From Verpa conica (taxonomy: Eukaryota > Ascomycota > Pezizomycetes > Pezizales > Morchellaceae), in the NCBI GenBank assembly GCA_033030425.1, contig JAUFSD010000015.1:1054001-1118000 (forward strand): DNA of 64,000 bases. The letters are read 5' to 3'. Position numbers and translations under genes: made by a program. How positions within the stretch are numbered: the stretch's first letter is position 1; each line of letters opens with the position of its first letter. Under the pieces are notes generated by a model. That model was not told the origin of the DNA and did no database searches. It saw nothing but the letters and a program-made list of their open reading frames with translations. Shown here piece after piece: positions 46,547 to 57,519 of the stretch.

Positions 46547-49500
46547 GACTATTCCAAATCTCATCACTACCATAGTTTCATAATCTCCCACTGTCCCACT
46601 GATAAGCATTCTGTGCTCAACTGAGCCATTAAGGAGGGGACGAATGAAGCGAGTGATACTTTATGACGAGTGGCGTTAGTCCCGTAGGCTTCAGAACAAA
46701 TAGGTTCTAGTATTTCAAGGTATTCACGAGGCGGGGCATTATATGCGGCGCTGCATGGAAGTAATTTCTTTTTTGGAGTTGAACGAACTTGCTTTTCTGT
46801 CAGCGCTAATATAACTGTCAAACATGACCACAACCGGTTTACCCTCGCCGGGATCTTGAAATATCGGCTAAGCATTTTCTTCCCCCCCTCTTCCTTCCTT
46901 CCCTTTCCCTTTCTCACTCCCCCTTTTGAAACGTGCTGCGGATTCTAACAGATAGCAGTTCCCCACTACTGATCCTGGACCCTGTTTTATGTACCGTATC
47001 TCGGTTTACGGCAACTATCGCGAGGGAGCACAGCAGCCATATCTAGATTGTCATGCCAGGCATAAGCATGGCGAGGATTTGACTAGTTTTCTCGTCTCCA
47101 GAGGCAAGGCTTAAGGATACTCTTCATGAGATTTGTGTGGGCACAACGGTTGATCCAGTACTAACTGCCACACAAGGATACAACGGTTAAATCCTAGCAT
47201 CAAATAATGCAGGGACAGTCTTTTGGTGGTAGCCTCCGGAATGGTCGTGAGGTTGCAACTACGCGACCGCAAACTATTCTCTTCCCATACATAAGACCCA
47301 ACACAGCAGAAATAGTCACAAGGAGGGGGTGGAATATCCACTGCAGAATATCAGATTGGTTTTTCCCGTTGGTCTGTGTGTGTGTGGCTTGCTATTGTCG
47401 ATCCTGGAGGGGGGGGGCTTCCGTACCATCCCAGCTCCCCCGCCTTAATAGTCGACTTGGAAGAGAAAAGAAAGAAAAAGAAAAAAAAAGAACAGTGTCT
47501 CAAATAATGCGACATATTGCCAGCCGCTGGTGTGAGATATCATTTCAAATTACTGTTGCACTGATAATCCACGAGACGGGTATGCGGGTCCTAATAGTAT
47601 TTTTTTTTCTTGAGCGTCCTTCCCAACAAGAAGAAACGCTCAATATCCACGTTTTAGGATGCAGTTATGCGCATGGGGAGCGCCGACGCCCCCACGCGTG
47701 AGGGTGGATCGCATAAACCGTGACTCGCCTTTTGAAGCAATGTCTGCACTTTGGATTGCCCCTACTTTTTTTTTTTTTTTTTTTTTGCGAACTGGCATAG
47801 CCTCGGGCGATTCTGCTTGAATTCACCGTGCATGTGGTGCCTTAAGTGGGTCGAATTTCAACAAGCTTTGATATCGGGGCTCTGGGTTCCTAGTTGCCTG
47901 TACTGATGAATGGAAGGGGGTGGGGGGGGTGACCAATATCTTATCGCCCTTATTTGTCATTATTAGAAGCTTTGTGATTTGCTGCTGTGGTCTGAGGCTA
48001 TGTTATCACTCAGTAACTAATTGATGTGTCAGCTATTACTCTAATTACTAAGTGCTTATCATTCTTCGGAGTATTTGGTTAAAATGGTAGAATGAAAATC
48101 TGCGCACTAGGCTTTACAGAGACACGTAGCGTCTATTGATTATGCCTCAGTTGTGGAGCATCTTAATTGGTTTATCATATTTACAGAATAAACATGTACT
48201 CTGTGGAACATTCTGGGTTTGACTAAATAGGTTGGTATCGAGTGATATATCATGAATAATGGCACCATACACGTGTACTGAGGCAACAGAGTCTTTTCAG
48301 CCTTCAAGATAGTGGTAGGAATACTCCAAGTGACGTAGCAGTGAAAGCAGCGCTATCTTAAAGAATTCCGGGAATCTTATGAATTAGGGTTCACTATACA
48401 AGAACCATGCTTTAGATCGCGGTGCTTATCCTGAGGGTTCTATTGGGCCAGAACCTCTGTGTTGGAGTAAAAGTCGAGGGGCATGATGGAGGAGCTTTGT
48501 TGCTGGTTGGTGGTTGGTGGCTGAGTCGCCCTGTTCCTGGGCGGCTCCGTGGCACGTGAGTGGCACAAGCCGCTATATTTGGGCCGTGAACTACTGAACC
48601 ATAGAAAAAGATAATTCTAGAAGGCTCTCACCCGGCCAGGTTTCAATTTACTGGGAGTCGGACTACTTCTCCTGTGGCAAATGATTGGGAGGAAACAGTC
48701 TATCGATAGCCCCATATGCTTGGCGCCGACCGGCTGCGAGAAGTGGGGAATACATGTACCCACGCTAATCGCCGACCTCGTATAGATATTTAGGGAGTTG
48801 CTACCGGACGCATTTCAACCCACAATTATCTCACGGCGTATAGCCGGTTTGATCCTGACGTAGTAAGGACTGAGTCAGGCGAATTGCAGCCCTTGAGGTC
48901 GTCAGTCACCTGCATCAATGGTGTACTCTATTATCAGTATAAGATGAGTTCAGGGATTCAGATACTATTGGCGTACCGACATATCAAATGCTACAGCATT
49001 ATTTTAATAATGGGTAAAACGGCAGAAAAATAACTTTTTTAATCGAACTGCCATGAGACAGACCATTAGAATTACTTTTTAATATAAAGGAATAAAGCTA
49101 GAGGTTCCTAAGATATTTAGACCAAAGATCTGAGATGCGTGGTATTCTTTTTCTGGTACTCTTACTCTTGCTCATCTCCCCCCTTTTTCTGTTACTTTAG
49201 AAGCTAAATACTATAGCTTATAGTGAGTTTTGGGTTCCTAGGGACAAAAAACTTATCCACTAAACTCACTATCAACCTATTAGATCATGGCTACCATTTA
49301 CTCTTTCTGGTTATCCCGAAGAGCGACATCTCTTCTACCTAAGTGCGCATATGCCACGTATTAAAGCGGAAGCGGCCCGGAGACCCCTCTGTACGTAATT
49401 TAGCCTTAATTCACGACAAAATATTCATGGTAGACGAACTAATCCTACACAGGCCATGTATATTCAAGTGGCTCTGATTATACCTACATCTTATTAGTTT

Positions 49501-50456
49501 TTGAGTTTTGACCTCCGTTACTCTTATCCGGGAACAGAAGAGGGGGAAATTAACAGTGCATGGAATTTCCTCTATATTAGCCTGGTTTTTTGTCTCACGG
49601 CTCGGAACTGGAGTTAGTATTTATTCACTAAGGTTTCATTCCTCTAAAATGTGCAGAAACCCAGAACGGATTTATCCCCACAGCGAATCTCCATTCACTA
49701 TTTATCATTAAACGTGGCTAGCTAGTATATAGTACTGTCATGGTATAGAGTAGTATATTATATGTGTGGGTGCTTCGGATAATACTCGGAGTATCCAGCC
49801 GAGCTATATATACTGAATTAAAGTCCAATTATATCATAAGCCGAAACAAAGGTACCCCTGTACGTAATAGAAATCATTTTCATACTTTCTACCCATAAAC
49901 ACAGCAGCTTCTTGAATTCAAGGGCTGGGTTATAGGTTTACTTTAGGCACACTCTGTGAAAGCTACAAGACAATCTTCTTATAGGAATCCCCTTATAATA
50001 CAGTTGTTATTATAGAAAAGTGCTGGTGTACGTAAATACCCTTACCCGGCTTAACCACATATTTGTATAAACTGAGTCCTTATAGGCCTGCACTGATACT
50101 GGTGAGTTTATAGCCCATAGACGCGGTATCAAAAGTTGCGTATAGGAAATAAATCTCTTTAAGGATTGGGCTAAATGTTACTCTTCCTAAGACAGCATAT
50201 TCAGGAGTACCTTAAACATAAATACTATCTAATAATTCTTGGAACTGACTCTAGCTCCATCGCACCGACAAACGTCATAAGGATTGGGTGTCAGTTTATA
50301 TAAGGTCTTCCTAGCTCGTGACACTAGATCATTTCCTCTATCAAGAAATAAATCTAGTAAAGCCCTAAATAACCCCAGAGGATCGGTCGAGTAAACTCTC
50401 GATATATACCCCCATCAAACGTCTTTCTCAATGTATAAATGAATCAATATCATCAT

Positions 50457-50496
<40 letters not shown>

Positions 50497-51136
50497 CTAC
50501 CACCACCACCGACTATGATTAATCAACCAATCAACCACCACCACCGATCATCTTCATGCAAGGTCCATGTATTTCTGGATAATTCATCCATTCATTCTTC
50601 CTGTAAGATATTCCGAGTGAGAGGCCGTGATTTACGGTTATAACGTACAAACTAATAGTGCATTTAGTTAGTCCACGAGCCACACCAGAGCCGCTTTAAT
50701 AATGAGTTCAACTCAACCCCCCTATCACGATGATCCTACTCGCAAGAGACATATCCAAAGCTCAGCCCCCAGAGGAATATTCCTACTCCGGTATCATACT
50801 TAACGAATTATATTTCCTCATCAATCATGAACATGAGTTTCCAGATGAAGCAACATAACTTCACACTTCGACATTAAAACCCAACTTGAACATGAATTTC
50901 CAGATCAAGTAACATAACTCTACACCGCATTCTCGAAACTTGGGGCTCCCTCGTTACCAATAAAGTGGTTGCGGGGTAAAGCTACCCGGTTTAGCGTGGG
51001 GGAATGAATCATCTCTAAATATTTAAGCGAGCAGATGCCAACAAGCAGCAGTATTCTAACTGTAAATCGGGAGGTAGAATCGACCTGATATTCTTACGCA
51101 TAGGTCTATTAATGCTATACGGCCTACACTAGCTCA
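46547..51136. other. Long gene desert
   Basis: No gene is supported. Features seen are a T21 run at 47766-47786, a G run near 47926, a CGAGTGATA motif at 48239-48247, and an (ATC)n microsatellite at about 50457-50496 followed by a (CCA)n-rich patch. A CATCCATTCATTC block at 50585-50597 resembles the repeat at 4.6 and 6.1 kb. The 164-codon frame at 47207-47701 has a low-complexity Lys/Glu patch and no domain. Confidence 0.5.
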
Positions 51137-52331
51137 ATGGCAACCAATTCTGAAAAACCGCAGGTGATATCTCCGTTTTTTATACCACTTATCAAATAGT
51201 TCTATATACCCTATAATAGCTTATATCTCTTACCTACATATAGCTTTCTTCATCCCCCTTTATTATATACCCCTCCGCAGAAGAGATCAAGAGTGGAAAA
51301 CTCACCTCTACAAACGTCGAGATTGCCATTCGCAGCCTCAATGAAGATGGAATGGTAGTAATTGCAGATACCATCGAGCACTCGAAACTCGACTTCCTGA
51401 ATGAGCGAATGGTGAAGGATGCCTACACCCTCCAAAGTAGAGGAGAAAACTCACCATTCAACTACAATAAAGGGTAGTCCTCACGCTATTGGAAGTAATT
51501 GTGCCTTACAGTATCTAATTCACTCTATAATAGGAATATCCAACAAGACCCCCCACCAACAAAGGCCTACTTTGACCCTTCCATCTTCCTAAGTCCGCAC
51601 TCCCTCTCTATACTCCTACAACACTAACACCCACAGACCCGATCGCAACCCAAATAACATCTACCTACCTCGGCCCACACCCCAAATGGACCTTCTGCTC
51701 CGGAAACACCGCCCTCCCACCCGCCCCCGACTCCATACCCCAGAGCCAACCAACTCACTCGGACGCCGACTTCGCACACCCCACAAAGCCCTTCGCCCTT
51801 GTCATCAACGTCCCACTTGTCACCATGACTCCCGAGAACGGGTCCACAGAGGTGTGGCTAGGAACTCACACCGACTCTGGTCCCCACGTTCAAGAAGGCC
51901 GCCATGGGGAACGTGCAAGTGGCAAAATCATGCTTGACCTTCTTGAGGATCGGCGTAAGGTTAGGCCGCCATCGCAGCCTGTGGTTCCGAAGGGTGCGAT
52001 TGTAGTTAGGGATTTGAGACTGTGGCATGGGGGGAAGCCGAATTTGTCGGATGAGGTAAGGGTTATGTTGGCTATGAGTATATCTTCCCCCCCCCTCATG
52101 GTCCACTTTGTTAGTCAAGTGTTGATTTCTTTTTGTGGGTGGGTAGTTCATTTTGCGCCGTGGTATAAAAATCCGATGAGGTTGGAGCTGTCGGAGGAGG
52201 TGAAAGAGGTGGTGGAGAAGTATGGGGTAGGGTTGGAGATACCGGTGGACTGGAGTAGTGAGGAGAAGGTGGAGGGAGATTATTTGGATAGAGGGTTTGG
52301 GAATAGTTATTTCTTTGATCAGGTGGTTTAG
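51137..52331 (+). CDS. Phytanoyl-CoA dioxygenase (PhyH)-family Fe(II)/2-oxoglutarate oxygenase
   Basis: Exons 51137-51163, 51286-51473, 51534-51592, 51637-52077 and 52147-52331 total 900 nt, giving 299 residues. Conserved blocks are GMVVIADTIEHSKLDFLNER, ENSPFNYNKG-NIQQDPPP, YLGPHPKWTFCSGNTALPP and the iron ligands H132 and D134 in THSDADF. They continue with TMTPENGSTEVWLGTH, the distal ligand H222 in LWHGGKPN, and R233 for 2-oxoglutarate. This is the common fungal PhyH branch, often near secondary-metabolism genes, though none is next to it here. Intron 4 (52078-52146) is 69 nt without a stop, so an unspliced frame also stays open; splicing restores the expected AMIHFAPWYKNPMRLEL. The exact exon 2 acceptor (GCAG at 51280 or GAAGAG at 51285) is uncertain; only the latter keeps phase. 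The substrate is unknown. Confidence 0.86.
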
Positions 52332-54617
52332 GGTTTTATATAGGCTTTGGGGGTAGTTTCTTAGCTTGGGTTTTACCTCTAGTACTATTTTAGGGGTTTA
52401 GGTGCCTTTTCTGTGACTATCCTGTCCTTCCGATGGAAGATTACTAGGGGAAAGGACCTTATAACGTTTATATTGAGTAAATTATACCGATACCTTTGCC
52501 CGATAAAAAATAAAAAGGTTGGCTATAATTCTAATTAAAGCTAAACTTAAAGTGTTATGGTTATCACCCCTCTCAAGTAGTGAAACGTGGAGACGGGGTT
52601 TCCGTTTCCTTCTAGTATATCCTCGCGGCTACATTCAGTGGCGTAGATTCTCTAAGGGCCGACGGGGCTACTGCCGAGTGGTACTCCATGATAACAAAGA
52701 AAGCCCTCTCATTACATTTCCTTGACTCCACATACCGTGCATAATTACCCAGATACCACTAGCCCTCAGACTACTCCAAAACATACCTCATTAAATGAGC
52801 TCTACTTCACGATTTCTCTTCCCCTACCAACGAGACTCACAAACCTAAGTATTGAATTTTCGCCAGCTACACTTACAATTCACCTACTTCACGATGAGAG
52901 CAAAGATGATGGGTCCAGAAAGGTCATAGTCCAACACAACCGGACTAATATTTCCGATAGCTAAGCTGAAATAAGACATCATAAGTGGGGACGTCTGATG
53001 CACCGTGTATTTGCTACACCTGGCCTTTACATACTGATGTCTCCAGACGTTATTTCTCTTCACCTAATATCGCCATCCCATCACTATCCTAATATCAGTT
53101 CCACACAGTGAGTAGGGTCAGAACACATGGTAGGGTCTGATTTAATAAAAGCTCGGACTAGCCTTCGAGTCCTTGAGAACTCATCCCTATATTCGTGTGG
53201 TTTCTGGATGTCACACGACAATACTCCCTTCTGTAAGGGGGCTCTTACAAACGTAGGTATCAAAGTCTATTCGGTTATTTGATATTGCCTTCGAATTCGA
53301 GAGTAGTGTGTGCTCCCGAACACCATCGGGGGAGATTCCATACACCGTTTAGAATTGTGATTCCCTAGATAGATATGATATATTTGGGACGAAACTAATG
53401 AGGACTATACTGTATATTAGCCCTTCCTACCGTCATCACAGCCTCCTGTTTGCTCTCATGGCTCGAGGGATTGAGGATTGCCGACACGATCTGTCATCAT
53501 GTCATGGAAACCACGCCCCAGGATCATACTTTAGGGCTACTTTCTTCTTGGTATGTCTTTCTATACCTACTACTTCTCAGTGTTTTCCATCACTTGCTAC
53601 TCTTGACTGTTCTGATTCCATATGTCATCAAGAGAAGTCGCTACGACATTACAACCGGAATATAGCTGATAACACATCATACCTACACATGTGCCGCCGA
53701 TAATAGGCTGAATATCTTCAAGGAGCAAGACTGTAGCTATTTCTTTCATCGCTTAAAGTAGTAAACCCTACCGTATGCCCACTCCTGTTAGCCGTTAATA
53801 TTATTGCTGTTTCTAACCCTAGCCCCAAACCACAGAAGGGCGTATACACAAACAGCCCAGCACTAGATCAGCCCGATGCGAAAACCCAAAACTCTAGCAT
53901 CTACACCCAATGAACGAGTCAAGAGCCTTGAAGAAACGCTGCTATACTACTATAGCGATAACCTGGGACAAACATCAACGCGATAGAATATGTACGTCAC
54001 TCCTCGTACAGTCTATGCGTCTACTAACGAAATATTTTAGGACCACATAAAAGTGAGCTCAGAGATAATTTCATAACACTTTTCATCTCAGATAAGATAC
54101 AAACAAAATAATAAAATCTTTTATGGTCCAGTTGCCAATGGGGGCCGCTGTAATGGTGGGCTCTTGGGGGGGAAACGACTTGATCATCCATTTACTAATG
54201 ATATCGTCAATTATTAGTCATTATGCAATGAACTATCAAACAGGTCGTTTCTTTATTGTACAGGTAAAATGCTGGCTAAAAGAGTTTTATAAACAAAAAA
54301 AGGATGGGAGAATGAAACGGTATGATCAACTAGATACAGGCTCAGTATTTACTTAATCTAAAACAACAACATCTAGAGATACCCATATCTCTTGTTTTAT
54401 AAGATCTACATCTCTCACATGTGTAGCATCCCCATATCCGAATTCAATCCTTCACTGTGATCCCGTAGTACAACGATACCTCCAACCCACAAACCTATAG
54501 ATACCCACCTACAAAGACGCCTATGAAAGCAAAATAACATGCATCTCCATAGCCAATTCATAAATCCCATCGATAGTTGACTAACCACCATCGCCAACCC
54601 AAACAAAGACCGAACAA
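52332..54617. other. Gene-free stretch
   Basis: No supportable gene. Short overlapping frames near 53.4-53.7 kb lack domains, and the 77-codon frame at 54123-54356 is unremarkable. A CCCTAGCCC word lies near 53818. Confidence 0.45.
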
Positions 54618-54689
54618 GCTCTTGTGGCCAAGGGGTAAGGCGTCGCACTTGTAATGCGAAGATCTGGAGTTCAAATCTCTACTGGAGCA
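54618..54689 (+). tRNA. tRNA-Thr(TGT)
   Basis: Acceptor GCTCTTG pairs with CTGGAGC (one T-T mismatch at position 6) with discriminator A. The D arm is GCC/GGC. The anticodon arm TCGCA-CTTGTAA-TGCGA has anticodon TGT and no intron. The T arm is TGGAG-TTCAAAT-CTCTA. A T6 run follows within 10 nt. It converges on the minus-strand tRNA about 180 nt away. Confidence 0.85.
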
Positions 54690-54871
54690 TAAATTTTTTA
54701 CAAAAACAATCCCTCAAGCTAACAATTCAATAACCAAACGCCGCCCTACCGTTTTTCTCTCCAGAAAGGTGGTAAAAAATCAACTTTTGAAAGATCTAGC
54801 CCCCGGGATTCAGTAGATACACAACCACCACCACCACCACCCCACCTAAGGCTGTAAAAAAGAATGATGAC

Positions 54872-54952
54872 TGGACGTACTGGGAATCGAACCCAGGACC
54901 ATCTCAAGTTGCGTAATGCGAATGAGATATTATACCCCTAAACCATGCGCCC
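54872..54952 (-). tRNA. Probable tRNA-Ala(CGC) with a 9-nt intron
   Basis: Read on the minus strand: acceptor GGGCGCA with TACGTCC and discriminator A, a D arm GTTTAGGGGTATAAT, and anticodon stem TCTCA/TGAGA. The 16-nt loop is explained by anticodon CGC plus a 9-nt intron after base 37. The T arm is CTGGG-TTCGATT-CCCAG. The G3-T70 wobble in the acceptor stem is the classical alanine identity element and supports Ala. There is a C6-A67 mismatch, and the alignment of the short intron is by eye, so the isotype or functionality could be wrong. Confidence 0.6.
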
Positions 54953-55640
54953 CGACGATGAAGTTGGTGGGTTTTGCATCCACATTTTTTGGTTTTTTGA
55001 TTTTTTTTTTTTTTTTTTTTCTCACTAGAAGCGGATTGTGTAGTTCTTTTACTCATTGCGGAAACGTTTCTATAGCTTGGTATTAGCTACATGTACTCTA
55101 GGCTTGACTGGTTTCTTTTTTTTTTCTTCCCCGGGTGCGTTGTCCCCTGTTTAGTACTCCCAGAGAGGTTTAGTGTCTAATTACTACTAGGTAGATTTGG
55201 TACTTGCGTTTGTAAAGTACGTGTAGTTATGCATTTAATTACTCTAACCTTGGGCCTAGGAGGGCCTTTAAAGCTACTTAGATTCGGTGGGATAGTTCTT
55301 GGGTTCTAGAACTAACATAAAGTTTTTAATACTATAGTCTAACTGCGAGTCTAGGTACAAGCCTATGTAAGAACCGGATATTTTCTTCGGTGGTATAGAA
55401 TACATCTAATAAACAGCAAGAAAGCATCATCGTATCCCGAAACGATGTTTTGAGGGTCTTGCGATTCATCTAGTATATTGTATTGAATTCGGGTAATACA
55501 GAATCACACTCATGAGATATCACTCGGATATATTAAGTATAGGACCCCAAGCCTGTATCCCCCCAACTTTTCTTAATCGTACTACTTCGTGCTATAATTA
55601 GGTTGAGGGGACTGTATAGGGTCGTCAAAAGCTCAGCCAA
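54953..55640. other. Intergenic stretch between tRNA and AlkB-like gene
   Basis: Contains a T20 run at 55001-55020 and a TATCACTCG motif at 55518-55526. The right end is the 3' flank of the minus-strand dioxygenase gene. No gene is seen. Confidence 0.5.
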
Positions 55641-57122
55641 TTATTCATCAAATGCAAAGTCTTCTACGTTGAAGCTTCCAAAATCCTCTTCTTGTGAAGA
55701 CTTGACTTCCGCTGTTTCTTGGTCCTGTTGTGTGCACTCCTTTTTCACTGGTGTTTGTGTTTCTAGTAGATTAGTAGTTGGATCCTCGCCGTCGTCTTTG
55801 ATTTCTTCCTTGGCTTGTTTCTTTTCACTTCCGGGTGCGATGTAGTCTTTGCTCCATGGTGGCTCTCCGTATTCATCAAATACGCCCCATTTGAAGAATC
55901 CACATGAGGTTCCGCCGGGTACGTACTCTTGTGAACAGGCCCAGAAATACTTTCCCTCTCCCTCCACGTTCTCTTTCCCCTTGTTGCGCTCCTTTACCTC
56001 TTCCTTCACCCCCTTCTCTTTCTCCTTCTTAACCTCCCCCTCACCCCCCTCCTTAAACACAGACCTCAGTATCGTAGCCTTCCCACACGCACACTTTGGC
56101 GTAAACTCCGGTCTCAAACTCTCTCGAAAACACCTATAAGTGATATTAATCCTAACATTCCCAGCCACCGGATGCAAATCCAACACCGTAGCCGGATGAA
56201 TACTACCCACACATAATAAGCAAAAAAAATCAAAATCAAAAACAAGGAGTAGGGGGGGGAAGACCCACCTATGTTTCCACCCCTCTTGCATCCCTCCCTC
56301 CATAATCAACAACCCACCATGCTCCAACCCCACCGAATAGACCCCACCACCACCACCACCACCCACCACCTTCCTCACCCTAAACTCTCTTTTACACCCC
56401 AAGCTCACACTCGCAATGACAGCCATAGGCCCGAGATACGTCAATTGGTCTGAATGCCACCCTACAGACTCTCCACCGCCTCTGTAGCAGTTGACGATTG
56501 CCGCATTGACCTTCCACGGACCCTTCATCTCGCCGGGGCGTCTAGGACGACTCTGTAATGTCTCGTTGACGCGCTGCTCCACGGCTGCGGTAGCGGCTTC
56601 CATGGAGGGTGTGAAGGGGCGAGAAGGGAGGGTGCCGCCTTGGTAGGTGTAGTCCTGGGAGGCCTCGGAGCGAAGGAAGAAGCATGATCTGTGTGGGGAG
56701 GTGACGGTGCGGGAGAATAGCGAGAAGGGTGGAGGAGGAGGGAAGGTGTGAGATTCGTGAAGGAGCTCATGGAGGAGTTGGTGCGAGGTGGTGGATGGGA
56801 AGAAAGATGGGTAGAGTGTCATGGGGGTTAGGGCGGAGATGTGGGATGGGGTGTATAGGTGTAGGGTTTCGCCTTTCTTGGGCGGGCGAGGGGGTGGTGC
56901 TGTGTGGAGGAAGGGCTTGCGTGGGGGAGGAGGAGGCGGCGGCGGGGTGAGTAGGGCTGTGACGGCGGGCACGGAGCCATTGCATGAGAGGAGGAGGTCG
57001 AGGAGGATGCTAGGTGTGGAGGCGGGGTGGAGGGAGGTCAGGAGGGCTAGCTTGTAGTCGGTGGAGTCCTCGATGGGTGGGGAAGAGGTGCGGGGACGCT
57101 TGTGGGGGGGCACGGCGGGCAT
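55641..57122 (-). CDS. AlkB-like dioxygenase with N-terminal CUE-like and C-terminal GRF zinc finger
   Basis: An Fe(II)/2-oxoglutarate enzyme of the ALKBH2/3-like DNA/RNA dealkylation type. Exons 57122-56269 and 56202-55641 flank a 66-nt intron and give 471 residues. Residues 22-60 (DYKLALLTSLHPASTPSILL and on) resemble a CUE/UBA-type helical bundle that may bind ubiquitin. A poly-Pro linker follows. The dioxygenase core covers about 85-310: VNAAIVNCYRGGGESVGWHSD carries iron ligands H223 and D225, the third is H284 in WKHSIHP, and R302 and R308 lie in NVRINITYR. The GRF-type zinc finger uses C322, C324, C374 and C385 with YFWACS and CGFFKW, split by a Lys/Glu-rich insertion. The tail is acidic. 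The start at MPAVPPHKRP is preferred; an upstream in-frame ATG at 57281 would add 53 residues. The intron has no stop and is a multiple of three. Confidence 0.85.
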   Translation of the reverse strand: MPAVPPHKRPRTSSPPIEDSTDYKLALLTSLHPASTPSILLDLLLSCNGSVPAVTALLTPPPPPPPPRKPFLHTAPPPRPPKKGETLHLYTPSHISALTPMTLYPSFFPSTTSHQLLHELLHESHTFPPPPPFSLFSRTVTSPHRSCFFLRSEASQDYTYQGGTLPSRPFTPSMEAATAAVEQRVNETLQSRPRRPGEMKGPWKVNAAIVNCYRGGGESVGWHSDQLTYLGPMAVIASVSLGCKREFRVRKVVGGGGGGGVYSVGLEHGGLLIMEGGMQEGWKHRWVFPPLLLVFDFDFFCLLCVGSIHPATVLDLHPVAGNVRINITYRCFRESLRPEFTPKCACGKATILRSVFKEGGEGEVKKEKEKGVKEEVKERNKGKENVEGEGKYFWACSQEYVPGGTSCGFFKWGVFDEYGEPPWSKDYIAPGSEKKQAKEEIKDDGEDPTTNLLETQTPVKKECTQQDQETAEVKSSQEEDFGSFNVEDFAFDE

Positions 57123-57519
57123 GGCGGGGTGAGACGGGACTGGGTGGGTCGGAGTTGTGGGTTGCAGCTGTTGCGGTTTATTCACTCGATACCTCGGCTG
57201 TCTACAACCAGGGCGTTCGGGCCAAGGGTCGGATAGCCGTTGGAGGTTCAAAAGAAGTTGTCCGAGTGGGTTTCCCTTCACTTTTCTCTCTGCACGTCGG
57301 TCGTTCGATTCTACACCAGTTTGTTGTATTCATTTTGGTCGGGGTAATACTATAGCCACCCCTAACCCTGACAGGTCCATCAATAAGCTCTTGCACGTGC
57401 CAACCCGGGAGAGCTGTCTGCTGCCTGCCTGCTGCCTGCCTGCGTCTGCCTGCATCTCTCTGTCGGTCTCCCCTGTCTCCCTCCCCGCCTGCCCCGCCTG
57501 CCCCCCCGCTCACCACGCA
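57123..57519. promoter_or_regulatory. Shared divergent promoter region
   Basis: About 400 bp separate the start codons of the minus-strand AlkB-like gene and the plus-strand PEX7 gene, so both promoters lie here. The PEX7 side has a C/T-rich leader with repeated TGCC/CTGCC units from about 57418 to 57512, probably part of its 5' UTR. No TATA box is obvious. Confidence 0.5.

Noticed and set aside
46567..46917. 116-codon minus-strand frame
   Set aside because: Starts at GTG with a low-complexity Lys/Gly beginning; no domain.
53398..53703. Overlapping frames of about 100 and 71 codons
   Set aside because: Two competing frames in the same sequence, neither with a domain or clear gene signals.
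56729..57355. Long Gly/Arg-rich plus-strand frames over the AlkB-like gene
   Set aside because: Shadow frames of a Pro-rich coding region on the opposite strand.
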